From Acidobacteriota bacterium (GTDB taxonomy: Bacteria; Acidobacteriota; Terriglobia; Bryobacterales; Bryobacteraceae): a stretch of DNA of 41,807 nt. The DNA lies in assembly GCA_005808475.1 (NCBI GenBank), contig SYLY01000365.1:1-41807 (forward strand). The letters run 5' to 3'. The stretch's first letter is position 1, and each line of letters starts with the position of its first letter. This document shows positions 1-7,575 of this stretch, piece by piece. The notes below the pieces were generated by a model. It saw only the letters and a program-made list of their open reading frames with translations. It made no database searches and was not told the origin of the DNA. Made by a program: the position numbers and the translations under genes.

Positions 1-982
1 CGTTGGGGTTCACGATCGCCGGGTCGAGTCCGGCTTCCTTCATCACCGCCAGCGCCTGGCACGCGAACGCTTCGTTCAACTCGACCACGCCCAGCTCTCC
101 GAGGCCGATCCCGGCCATCCGCAGCGCTTTCGGGATCGCCACTACCGGCCCGATCCCCATCACCTCCGGCGCCACGCCGCCCACCGCGAACGAGACGAAC
201 CGCGCCATCGGTTTCAAGCCCAACGCGCGCGCCTTGCTCTCCGACATCACCAGCGCGGCGGCCGCGCCGTCGCTCATCTGCGACGAATTGCCGGCCGTCA
301 CCGTGCCGTCGACATGAAACACCGGCCTCAACTTGCCCAGCGCCTCGATCGAGGTGTCGCCGCGCGGACCCTCGTCATGGGCCAGCGCCACGCCGTCGAG
401 ATCCACGGGAACGGTCTCCTCGGCGAACTTGCCGTCCTCGCGAGCCTTCACGGCGTTGCGATGGCTGCGATAGGAAAACGCGTCGGCCTCCTCGCGCGAT
501 ACGTTGTACCGCTTGCGCACGTTCTCGGCGGTGAGCCCCATGTTGATGTAGATCTCGGGCCGGTGATCCACCATCCACGGATTGGGAGCCAGCTTGTTGC
601 CGGTCATCGGGATCATCGACATCGACTCGGCGCCGCCCGCGACGACGATCTCCGCGCCGCCCGAGCGGATGCGTTCGGCGGCCATCGCGATCGCCTGCAG
701 GCCCGATGAGCAGAACCGGTTGATGGTGACCGCCGGAACCGAATCGGGCAGACCCGCTCGCAGCGCCGCCACGCGCGCCATGTTCATGCCCTGCTCGGCC
801 TCGGGCATCGCGCAGCCGAGAATCACGTCGTCCACTTCATGAGCGGGTACGGCTGGATACTTCTCCATCAGCGCACGGATCACGAGTGCGGCCAAATCGT
901 CGGGCCGCGTGTTGCGCAACGTTCCGCGCGGAGCTTTGCCGGCGGGCGTCCGCAGACAGTCGATAATGACGGCTTCCTGCAT
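1..982 (-). CDS. fadA: Thiolase (acetyl-CoA acyltransferase), 3' end outside window
   Basis: Beta-ketothiolase that cleaves 3-ketoacyl-CoA to acetyl-CoA and a shortened acyl-CoA in the last step of beta-oxidation. The visible 327 residues hold the nucleophile loop NRFCSSGLQ with the reactive cysteine at residue 91, and the NEAFACQ motif near the left edge. The C-terminal His and Cys motifs lie beyond base 1. The start is ATG at 980-982, preceded by a clear Shine-Dalgarno AGGAGA. It sits 12 bp after the fadN stop on the same strand, so the two are probably cotranscribed. The order fadN then fadA matches the fadNAE operon of Bacillus subtilis; whether an acyl-CoA dehydrogenase follows cannot be seen. 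Confidence 0.95.
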   Translation of the reverse strand, partial: MQEAVIIDCLRTPAGKAPRGTLRNTRPDDLAALVIRALMEKYPAVPAHEVDDVILGCAMPEAEQGMNMARVAALRAGLPDSVPAVTINRFCSSGLQAIAMAAERIRSGGAEIVVAGGAESMSMIPMTGNKLAPNPWMVDHRPEIYINMGLTAENVRKRYNVSREEADAFSYRSHRNAVKAREDGKFAEETVPVDLDGVALAHDEGPRGDTSIEALGKLRPVFHVDGTVTAGNSSQMSDGAAAALVMSESKARALGLKPMARFVSFAVGGVAPEVMGIGPVVAIPKALRMAGIGLGELGVVELNEAFACQALAVMKEAGLDPAIVNPN

Positions 983-994
983 GTCTGGATTCTC

Positions 995-3307
995 CTAGTT
1001 GCGCAGCGGCTTGCCGGTCTTCAGGATATGCCGCATGCGGGCCTGCGTCCGGGGATCGCCGCAGAGCGAGAGGAACGCCTCGCGCTCGAGGTCGAGCAGG
1101 TATTGCTCGCTCACGGTCCGTTCCGCGCCGCGGCCGCCGCTGAGCACGTGCGCCAGCTTTTCGGCGATCGTCAGATCGTAATCTGTGATGTAGCCGCCTT
1201 GATGCGCCATCCATCCGCCCATCTTCATCAGCGCGAACCCGGCGTTGCCGGATACCGGGATATCGGCGCGCGGCGACGGCGCGACGTAGCCCGGCGCCAG
1301 TGACTGAGCCAGCTCCTTCGCGTCGGCCACCAACCGCTCCTGGTTCATCGACACGCGATCCTCGCGCGACAGATAGCGGAACTCGCGAGCCTCCTCGGCG
1401 CTCGACGACACCTTGGCGAACCCGATCTGCTCGAACGCCTTGCGCGCGTCGCGCAGCCGGATCAACGCTTCCTTGCAGCCGCCGCCGGCCGGGATCAGGC
1501 CCGCGCCCACTTCGACGAGCCCCATGTACAACTCGGCGGAGCACTGCACCCGTGCCGCGTGCATCGAAATCTCGCAGCCCCCTCCCAGCGTGCGTCCGAA
1601 CGGCGCGGCGACCACCGGCTTACGCGACAGCTTCAGCGCCATGCAAGCTTGCTGGAATCGATGGATGGCCGCGTTCAACTCGTCCCACTCGCCCTCTTCC
1701 GCCGCCAGCAGCACCAGCATCATGTTCGCCCCGGCGCTGAAATCGGAACCCTGATTGGCGATCACCATCGCCTCGAAGTTGCGGGCCGTCTCCTCCACGC
1801 CGGCGTACATCATCGAGAAAATGTCCTCGCCGAGCGTATTCAGCTTGGAGTGGAACTCGAGGCAGAGCACACCATCACCCAGATCGACGAGCGAAGCGCC
1901 GGGGTTCGACTTCACGGTCCTGCCCTCGGATTTCAGATCCGCGATCACCGCGATACCGGGCCGTTCCTCGAGCGGAATGTGGCCGCTCGCCGCGAAATCG
2001 AAGTAGCTCGTTCGCGAGCCTTCGCGCCGGTAGAACGAATCCGCGCCGGAGCGCAGCATCGCCGTCACGTTTTCCGGCAGCGCGCGCCCTTCGGCTTCCA
2101 TGCGCTTCGCCGTGGCCGCGAACCCGAGCGCGTCCCACAGTTCGAACGGACCGTAGGTGTGCGCGTAGCCCCAACGCATCGCCCGATCGATCTCCACGAT
2201 TCGATCCGAGATTTCGGGCACACGTTCGGCGGAGTAGAGAAACAGATCGGAGAACACCTTCCACAGGAACTCTCCGGCGCGATCCTTGGCGCCGGCCAAC
2301 GCGCGGAGCCGGGCGGGCAGATCCTCGATGGCGCGGGCCTGCTCCACCGATGGGAACGACGCCTTGCGCGACGCGTGATACTCGAGCGTGCCCAGATCCA
2401 GCGCCTCGATCGCCTTCTCCTTGCCCACGCGGCGGTAGAAGCCTTGGCCCGACTTCTCGCCCAGCCACCCCCGCTTCAACATCTCATCGACGAACGGCGG
2501 AGGCAGGAACCGCTCTCGCCACGGATCGCCGGGGACCAGGTCGTACAGGTTGCGGCCGACGTAAGCCCAGATGTCGAGCCCCACGATGTCGATGAGGCGG
2601 AAGGCGGCGCTGTTGGGCAGCCCGATGAGCGAGCCGGTGAGCGCGTCCACTTCTTCCACCGTGTAGCCGCCCTCGATGGTGTTCTTGTAGATCGTGGCGC
2701 CGAAGAAGCAGCCGATGCGGTTGCCGATGAAGTTCGGCGTATCCTTGCACGGGACGACGCCTTTGCCCAGCCGGACGTCGCAGAACCGCGACACGAAATC
2801 GATGGTGGCGGGATCGGTCTCCGGGAGCGGGATCAGTTCGACCAGATGCAGGTATCGCGGCGGGTTGAAAAAGTGCGTGCCCAGAAAGCGGCGCCGGAAT
2901 GAAGCGTCGAATCCCTCGGCGATCCGGGCGAGCGGGATTCCACTGGTGTTGGTCGACAGGATCGCGTCGGGGTTTGCCGCCGCCGCTGCCTTGGCCCAGA
3001 TGTCGCGCTTGATGTCGAGCTTTTCGGTCACCGCCTCGATCACCCAGTCGCAGCCGGCGACCTTGGCCATGTCGTCCTCGAAGTTGCCGGGTGTGACCAG
3101 CGCCGCTCCAGCCGTCGTGAAGAAGCCTCCCGGCTTCTGCTTCGCCGCCGCGTCGATGCCCTTTCTGGCGGCGAAGTTCCGGTCCTTTTCGCCGGGGACG
3201 ACGATGTCGAGCAGCAGCGCCGGAATGCCCGCGTTGGCGAAGTGAGCGGCGATCCGCGCACCCATGGTACCCGCGCCGAGCACGGCGGCGCGCTGAATGG
3301 TTCTCAT
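995..3307 (-). CDS. fadN: 3-hydroxyacyl-CoA dehydrogenase / enoyl-CoA hydratase fusion
   Basis: Bifunctional beta-oxidation enzyme of 770 residues, catalysing hydration of enoyl-CoA and NAD-dependent oxidation of 3-hydroxyacyl-CoA. The dehydrogenase comes first: a Rossmann loop GAGTMG at residues 11-16, STNTSGIP near 118-125, and THFFNPP with the catalytic His at 145. A crotonase-fold domain follows from about residue 460, with GGGCEIS and a VEVGAGLIPAGGG segment carrying the two glutamates expected for hydratase activity. Dehydrogenase-first order is that of FadN rather than E. coli FadB. The gene lies 28 bp downstream of larA but has its own -10-like box 9 nt before the ATG. Thiolase follows 12 bp later. 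Confidence 0.94.
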   Translation of the reverse strand: MRTIQRAAVLGAGTMGARIAAHFANAGIPALLLDIVVPGEKDRNFAARKGIDAAAKQKPGGFFTTAGAALVTPGNFEDDMAKVAGCDWVIEAVTEKLDIKRDIWAKAAAAANPDAILSTNTSGIPLARIAEGFDASFRRRFLGTHFFNPPRYLHLVELIPLPETDPATIDFVSRFCDVRLGKGVVPCKDTPNFIGNRIGCFFGATIYKNTIEGGYTVEEVDALTGSLIGLPNSAAFRLIDIVGLDIWAYVGRNLYDLVPGDPWRERFLPPPFVDEMLKRGWLGEKSGQGFYRRVGKEKAIEALDLGTLEYHASRKASFPSVEQARAIEDLPARLRALAGAKDRAGEFLWKVFSDLFLYSAERVPEISDRIVEIDRAMRWGYAHTYGPFELWDALGFAATAKRMEAEGRALPENVTAMLRSGADSFYRREGSRTSYFDFAASGHIPLEERPGIAVIADLKSEGRTVKSNPGASLVDLGDGVLCLEFHSKLNTLGEDIFSMMYAGVEETARNFEAMVIANQGSDFSAGANMMLVLLAAEEGEWDELNAAIHRFQQACMALKLSRKPVVAAPFGRTLGGGCEISMHAARVQCSAELYMGLVEVGAGLIPAGGGCKEALIRLRDARKAFEQIGFAKVSSSAEEAREFRYLSREDRVSMNQERLVADAKELAQSLAPGYVAPSPRADIPVSGNAGFALMKMGGWMAHQGGYITDYDLTIAEKLAHVLSGGRGAERTVSEQYLLDLEREAFLSLCGDPRTQARMRHILKTGKPLRN

Positions 3308-3316
3308 TTCTACCCG

Positions 3317-3322
3317 AGTGTA
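3317..3322 (-). promoter_or_regulatory. Putative -10 box for fadN
   Basis: TACACT read on the minus strand, 9 nt before the fadN ATG, inside the 28-bp gap after the larA stop codon. Initiation about 7 nt downstream would leave a leader of only a few nucleotides. No convincing -35 element was found. Confidence 0.5.
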
Positions 3323-3335
3323 GCCGAAACCCCGG

Positions 3336-4619
3336 TCAGACCGCCGCCGCTTCCGCCGCTTTGGCCAGGACGTACGGTCCCTCGGGAATCACGGCCACGC
3401 GAGCGCCCGCCGGCAGTCCGTCGAGCAGCGCCGCCACCGCCGCTTCCAAGGTTCCGAAGGCCGTCCCCCAGAGAGACGGATAGTAGTCGGCGGGAAGGCC
3501 CGGCACGTAGTAGAGCAGATCCGCTTTGCGCGTCACCAGAGCCAGTTTCTCCAACTGCCACTGATCCACCACGACAGGCCTGTCCTCGAGAGATCGCAGG
3601 AACTCGGCGGCGCCGGGGGCGGTGCGCAGCATTTCGGCGAACTCGTGGGCGCCGGGACCTTCGTCGCACGCCGCGGCCAGCAGGATGCGGCCGCCCGGTT
3701 TGACGACATGTTGCGCGGCGGTGAGGCCCTTCACGGCCTGGTAGAAAGTGAGGTCGAGCGGATAGCCCGCGGCGGTGGTGATCACGGCGTCGGCGGGGTT
3801 ACGCAGCAGCTCCAGCATCACGCGGGAAACGAAGCGGACTCCGGCGCGGTGCGCTTCCACGGGATCGCCGGCGAAGACGCCCGCTATGCGGCGGTCGCGC
3901 GTCAGCGCCACGTCGAGCATGAAGTCGTGGCGGGCCATCGCGGCGATCTCGAGCAGTTCGCGGTGGAGCGGGTTGTCCTCGATGGACCCTTCGTGCGTGC
4001 GCGGATCCTGCATGAATCGTGGGCCATGCAGCACCTTGATCGTCTCCTGCGCCGCCAGTCCCGGCGCGACCAGCTTGCGTCCGCCCGAGTAGCCGAGCAT
4101 CAGGTGCGGCTCGATGAAGCCGAGGGTGATACGCAGATCCGCGGACACGAACCGTTCATCCACGTACACGGGTGTGCCGGTGGACGTCGCGCCCAGATGG
4201 CGGTGCTCGGCGAGATTCCGCGCGAAGTGGTTGACCACGCGGTACCGGCTTGCGACTTCTGGCCCCACGATCTCGAGGATCTCCGCCTCGGTCGCCGGCC
4301 GGTGCAGTCCGGTGGCGATCAGGATGGTGATGCCGTCGCGCGGGATTCCGGCGGCCTCGAGCCGTGGCAGGATGAGCGGCAGGGTGAGGCGATTCGGCAC
4401 GGGCCGGGTGATGTCGCAGACCGAGATGGCGGCGGACCGTTTGCCCGCTGCCATGTCCGCGAGCGAGGGCCGGCCAATTGGCGAATCGAGCGCGGCCTCG
4501 AGCGCGGCTTGGGGATTCGGGAGCGCTTCGGCCGAGCGAGCCTCCAGAATATGGAAATCGAAATCGCCGGCAATGTCGATCGAAAGGCCTGTCTTGCCGA
4601 ACGCCAAATCTGCTCGCAT
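3336..4619 (-). CDS. larA: Nickel-dependent lactate racemase family protein (LarA)
   Basis: Homologue of LarA, which interconverts D- and L-lactate, or related 2-hydroxyacids, using a nickel-pincer nucleotide cofactor. The 427-residue length fits the family. Key residues fall at nearly the same positions as in Lactobacillus plantarum LarA (H108, H174, K184, H200): here GLHRP gives H106, EPH gives H172, SGGRK gives K182 and VLHG gives H198. The DITRP motif at 69-73 is the usual N-terminal signature. No larB, larC or larE cofactor genes are in the window, so they would have to lie elsewhere. The substrate is uncertain because many LarA relatives act on other hydroxyacids. An extended -10 sits 6 nt before the ATG. 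Confidence 0.9.
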   Translation of the reverse strand: MRADLAFGKTGLSIDIAGDFDFHILEARSAEALPNPQAALEAALDSPIGRPSLADMAAGKRSAAISVCDITRPVPNRLTLPLILPRLEAAGIPRDGITILIATGLHRPATEAEILEIVGPEVASRYRVVNHFARNLAEHRHLGATSTGTPVYVDERFVSADLRITLGFIEPHLMLGYSGGRKLVAPGLAAQETIKVLHGPRFMQDPRTHEGSIEDNPLHRELLEIAAMARHDFMLDVALTRDRRIAGVFAGDPVEAHRAGVRFVSRVMLELLRNPADAVITTAAGYPLDLTFYQAVKGLTAAQHVVKPGGRILLAAACDEGPGAHEFAEMLRTAPGAAEFLRSLEDRPVVVDQWQLEKLALVTRKADLLYYVPGLPADYYPSLWGTAFGTLEAAVAALLDGLPAGARVAVIPEGPYVLAKAAEAAAV

Positions 4620-4625
4620 CGGGTA

Positions 4626-4634
4626 AACGTATCA
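4626..4634 (-). promoter_or_regulatory. Extended -10 promoter of larA (leaderless)
   Basis: Minus-strand TGATACGTT: a TGN extension plus hexamer TACGTT, ending 6 nt before the larA ATG. A start about 7 nt downstream would coincide with the initiation codon. The aldo/keto reductase gene at 16441 has the nearly identical TGATACGAT at the same distance. Confidence 0.55.
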
Positions 4635-4720
4635 CATGTGGCGTGCAATTCCTACCCAGTACCCTGGGGAAACCGCCGGAGGGACCGCGACGTCCCAAGG
4701 ACATAGGCCGATGAAACGTT

Positions 4721-4736
4721 TGGCATCGGGATTGCA
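4721..4736 (+). promoter_or_regulatory. Sigma-54 (-24/-12) promoter
   Basis: TGGCATCGGGATTGCA matches the RpoN consensus TGGCAC-N5-TTGC(A/T) at all key positions. GG and GC are separated by exactly 10 nt, as this class requires. Transcription would begin about 12 nt after the GC, near 4746-4748. The next features are a GTGAGG Shine-Dalgarno at 4755-4760 and an ATG at 4769. An imperfect inverted repeat (GGGAC/GTCCC, 4681-4696) and copies of TACCC(A/T)G at 4653, 4660 and 4738 flank it. Whether an enhancer-binding protein uses them is unknown. Confidence 0.7.
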
Positions 4737-4768
4737 CTACCCTGTAGCGCGAAAGTGAGGTTCGGCGG

Positions 4769-4852
4769 ATGTTGATCTCTGGGCTTGTTACCGGATTCGT
4801 GATTTTCGGCCTTTTCCTGGCGATGCTGGGCCAGTCGCCCAAGCGCGGCTAG
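4769..4852 (+). CDS. 27-residue single-span membrane peptide, unknown function
   Basis: A very small ORF starting MLISGLVTGF and ending in a short basic tail, SPKRG. Residues 2-20 are almost entirely hydrophobic, so it should form one membrane helix with its positive end in the cytoplasm. Three things favour a real gene: a sigma-54 promoter 33 bp upstream, a GTGAGG ribosome site 8 nt before the ATG, and an otherwise gene-free gap between divergent genes. It has no family I recognise. KdpF-type and other small regulatory membrane peptides are similar in size, but no sequence match is claimed. Confidence 0.6.
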   Translation: MLISGLVTGFVIFGLFLAMLGQSPKRG

Positions 4853-4890
4853 TCCAGCTCGAGCCAGGGCGTTGCCGGACGGTTCCGCGG

Positions 4891-4896
4891 TACACT
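4891..4896 (+). promoter_or_regulatory. -10 box of the kinase gene (leaderless)
   Basis: TACACT ends 6 nt before the ATG at 4903, and there is no Shine-Dalgarno between them. The transcript is therefore expected to begin at or next to the start codon. No good -35 element is visible at the usual distance. Confidence 0.5.
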
Positions 4897-4902
4897 CCCC
4901 CT

Positions 4903-7458
4903 ATGGCCCTCGAACCTGGAACACTCCTAGGGCCGTACAGAATCGTGAGTCAGGTGGGCGCGGGCGGCATGGGGGCCGTCTACAAAGCCCACGACACCCG
5001 CCTCGACCGCACCGTCGCCGTCAAAACCATAGAAGGGCGCTTCAGCGAGCGGTTCGAGCGCGAGGCCAAGTCGATCGCCAGCCTCAACCACTCCCACATC
5101 TGCCAACTCCACGACATCGGGCCGGACTATCTCGTGCTCGAGTACATCGAGGGCAAGCCGCTCGCCGGGCCACTGCCACTGGACGAGGTCGTCCGTCTGG
5201 GCTCGCAGATCGCCGAGGCGCTGGACGAGGCGCACAAGAAGGGACTGGTTCACCGCGACCTCAAGCCCGGCAACATCTTGGTGACGGAGTCCGGCGTCAA
5301 GCTGATCGACTTCGGCCTCGCCAAGGCCACCGCCGCGCCGGTTCTGGAAGACGATGTCACGCGCACGCAGCCGTTGACCGAGGCGGGCGTGATCCTCGGC
5401 ACGACGCCGTACATGTCGCCGGAGCAGGTGCAAGGGCGCGAGGCGGATGCGCGGTCCGACATCTTCGCCCTCGGATGCGTGCTCTACGAGATGCACACCG
5501 GACGGCGGGCGTTCGAAGGCGAGAACCGCGCCAGCATCGTGGCGAAGATCCTGGAGGGCGAGCCGCGTCCGGCCCGCGAACTGCAGCCTACAACGCCGGC
5601 GTGGCTCGACCGCTTGATCCGGCGCTGCTTGCGGAAGAAGCCGCGGGAGCGGTGGCAGTCCGCGCTGGATGTCGCGATGGAGTTGCGGGATCCGCCGCCG
5701 GAGTCCGCGCCCGCGCCGGTCCGCCGTACCGCGCCGTGGATCGCGGCTTGCGGTGCGCTTGCGGTGGTCGCGACGGCCGGCTGGATGCGCCGCGCGGAGC
5801 CCGCCGCGCCGGGCTCGTTGCGAATGTCCGTGACGGCGCCCGATGGTGCGCGATTCCGGTACGCCGGACTAGCCATCTCGCCCGAAGGAACGCGGATCGC
5901 ATTCTCGGCGGTCAAGGACGGCGCCCCCCAACTCTGGATCCGCGACCTAACGACTGGCGAGGATCGCCCGCTCGAGGGGACCGGTCAGGCGGTCAATCCG
6001 TTCTGGTCGCCGGATGGCGAGCACCTGTCGTTCTTCGACGCCGGGAAGCTGAAGCGGATGGAAGCCAAGGGCGGACTAATCAGGACCCTGTGCGACGCAG
6101 GGGCGGACGGCAACGGCTGGTGGGATCCGAACGGCGGCATCTATTTCACCGTCCGGGCCGGACCGGGGATCCTGCGCGTGGCCGCGTCCGGGGGCGCGCC
6201 CGAACTGGCGTTTCCCATCGAGGGGCGCGCCGGATTTCCCAGCGTCCTTCCGGGAGGTAAGACCGCCCTGTACGCGGCCTCTCCCGGAGGGGTCCGTTCC
6301 ACCGCGTCTGGCGAGACGCCGATCGCGGAGACTTCCAAGTACGCACTGCTGCCGGACTGGAGAGGCACGAGTTACCTCTTCTGGATCGAGGGCGGACGCC
6401 TCCGCACGATTGCCGGCCAGCGATTCGACATGGGCTCTGGCCGCCGGGTGGGGGAACTCACTGGACTCCGGGCCACGTCGGAGGCCGGTTCCATCGGGCT
6501 ATCGTCGTTGTCGATCAGCGCGGCCGGCACGCTCGCCTTTTGGGGCGCCGCCCCTCCCTCCGCGCCGAGATCCGTGTCGGGATGGCAGGATCGAAACGGC
6601 GGCCTCCGGCCGTTCGACGGTCCCGGATACCTCAGCCCCGATCTCTCGCCCGATGGATCCCGGGTCGCCTATGCCGGCGGGGTAGCGTTCTCGGGAATCG
6701 GCGTGCAAACGGTCGGCGGCGCGGCGCCGGCCGGCACGGTCGTCTCCGACGCGGCGGGCCGGTGCTGCCATCCCTGGAGCCGCGACGGGAAGATGGTGGC
6801 CAATTACAATTCCAAATCCCGCGGCGTCCAGGTGGCCCGACCCGACGGTGGCGGCCAACCGCGCGTCGTGCTGTCCGGGCAGCACGGACCGCTCGACTGG
6901 TCAGCCGGCGACCGGTTCCTTCTCGTTTCCAGCGCGGCCGCGAAGAGCGGAAACGATCTCCGGCTGCTGCCGGTCAAGGACATCCTCGACGGCAAGGACG
7001 GTGAGCTCATCGACTTTTTAGCGACGCCCGCCAACGAGCACTGGGGCAAGTTTTCGCCCGATGGAAGGTGGATCGCGTACGTCTCCGACTCATCCGGAAT
7101 CGACGAGGTCTATATCCGTCCCTTCGACGGCGGACCCGCCCAGGGCGTCGCTGCCCGGCTCGTGTCGGCGGGCGGCGGTTCTTATCCCCATTGGAGCCGC
7201 GACGGACGCGAACTCTTCTACCTGTCCGCTGGCGAGAAACTGATGGCGGTCGTGGTCAACAACCCGGGCGGCGAGATCTCGTTCGGTGCGCCGAAGCCGC
7301 TCTTCGACATCCCGTCTATCTTCGGCTTCTCGGGGGCCTACCCCTACGCACCCGCTCCCGGCGGCGACCGCTTCCTTGTGACGCGTGAGCCGCTCGATAC
7401 GCCGCCGCCGGTGATCCAAGTCATCACCAACGCCCCGGACCTTGTCGTCCGGCGATAA
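4903..7458 (+). CDS. Ser/Thr protein kinase with C-terminal WD40-like (PD40/TolB) propeller
   Basis: Membrane-anchored eukaryote-type kinase of 851 residues. The kinase domain spans about 10-265: glycine loop GAGGMG at 19-24, VAVK with the ATP lysine at 41, catalytic loop HRDLKPGN at 118-125, DFG at 136-138 and SPE at 172-174. All catalytic residues are present, so it should be active. A single transmembrane helix at about 278-296 precedes an extracytoplasmic region of PD40 blades with repeated SPDG or SPEG motifs (for example near 326 and 368). The layout suggests a receptor that senses an envelope ligand. This kinase-propeller architecture is common in Acidobacteriota. No obvious substrate gene is adjacent. 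Confidence 0.93.
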   Translation: MALEPGTLLGPYRIVSQVGAGGMGAVYKAHDTRLDRTVAVKTIEGRFSERFEREAKSIASLNHSHICQLHDIGPDYLVLEYIEGKPLAGPLPLDEVVRLGSQIAEALDEAHKKGLVHRDLKPGNILVTESGVKLIDFGLAKATAAPVLEDDVTRTQPLTEAGVILGTTPYMSPEQVQGREADARSDIFALGCVLYEMHTGRRAFEGENRASIVAKILEGEPRPARELQPTTPAWLDRLIRRCLRKKPRERWQSALDVAMELRDPPPESAPAPVRRTAPWIAACGALAVVATAGWMRRAEPAAPGSLRMSVTAPDGARFRYAGLAISPEGTRIAFSAVKDGAPQLWIRDLTTGEDRPLEGTGQAVNPFWSPDGEHLSFFDAGKLKRMEAKGGLIRTLCDAGADGNGWWDPNGGIYFTVRAGPGILRVAASGGAPELAFPIEGRAGFPSVLPGGKTALYAASPGGVRSTASGETPIAETSKYALLPDWRGTSYLFWIEGGRLRTIAGQRFDMGSGRRVGELTGLRATSEAGSIGLSSLSISAAGTLAFWGAAPPSAPRSVSGWQDRNGGLRPFDGPGYLSPDLSPDGSRVAYAGGVAFSGIGVQTVGGAAPAGTVVSDAAGRCCHPWSRDGKMVANYNSKSRGVQVARPDGGGQPRVVLSGQHGPLDWSAGDRFLLVSSAAAKSGNDLRLLPVKDILDGKDGELIDFLATPANEHWGKFSPDGRWIAYVSDSSGIDEVYIRPFDGGPAQGVAARLVSAGGGSYPHWSRDGRELFYLSAGEKLMAVVVNNPGGEISFGAPKPLFDIPSIFGFSGAYPYAPAPGGDRFLVTREPLDTPPPVIQVITNAPDLVVRR

Positions 7459-7575
7459 CGCCCCTCGCTCTGGCAAACTCAGAACGTGGGCCACGCCCGG
7501 GAGCGGAGAAGGGACCGCGGCGGCGGCGGACGAGCGGCAATGCCGGTTCGCGCCCCGCGTGAGCTTCCGAGCCGC

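Noticed and set aside
1559..2902. 447-codon open frame antisense to fadN
   Set aside because: The sense strand encodes a complete FadN with catalytic residues; the antisense frame has no recognisable feature.
4681..4696. Inverted repeat GGGAC/GTCCC as an enhancer-binding site
   Set aside because: The arms are only 5 bp and it lies unusually close to the sigma-54 promoter; noted as context only.
7459..7575. Possible intrinsic terminator between kinase and protease genes
   Set aside because: Only a 4-bp GGGC/GCCC stem without a T-tract was found.
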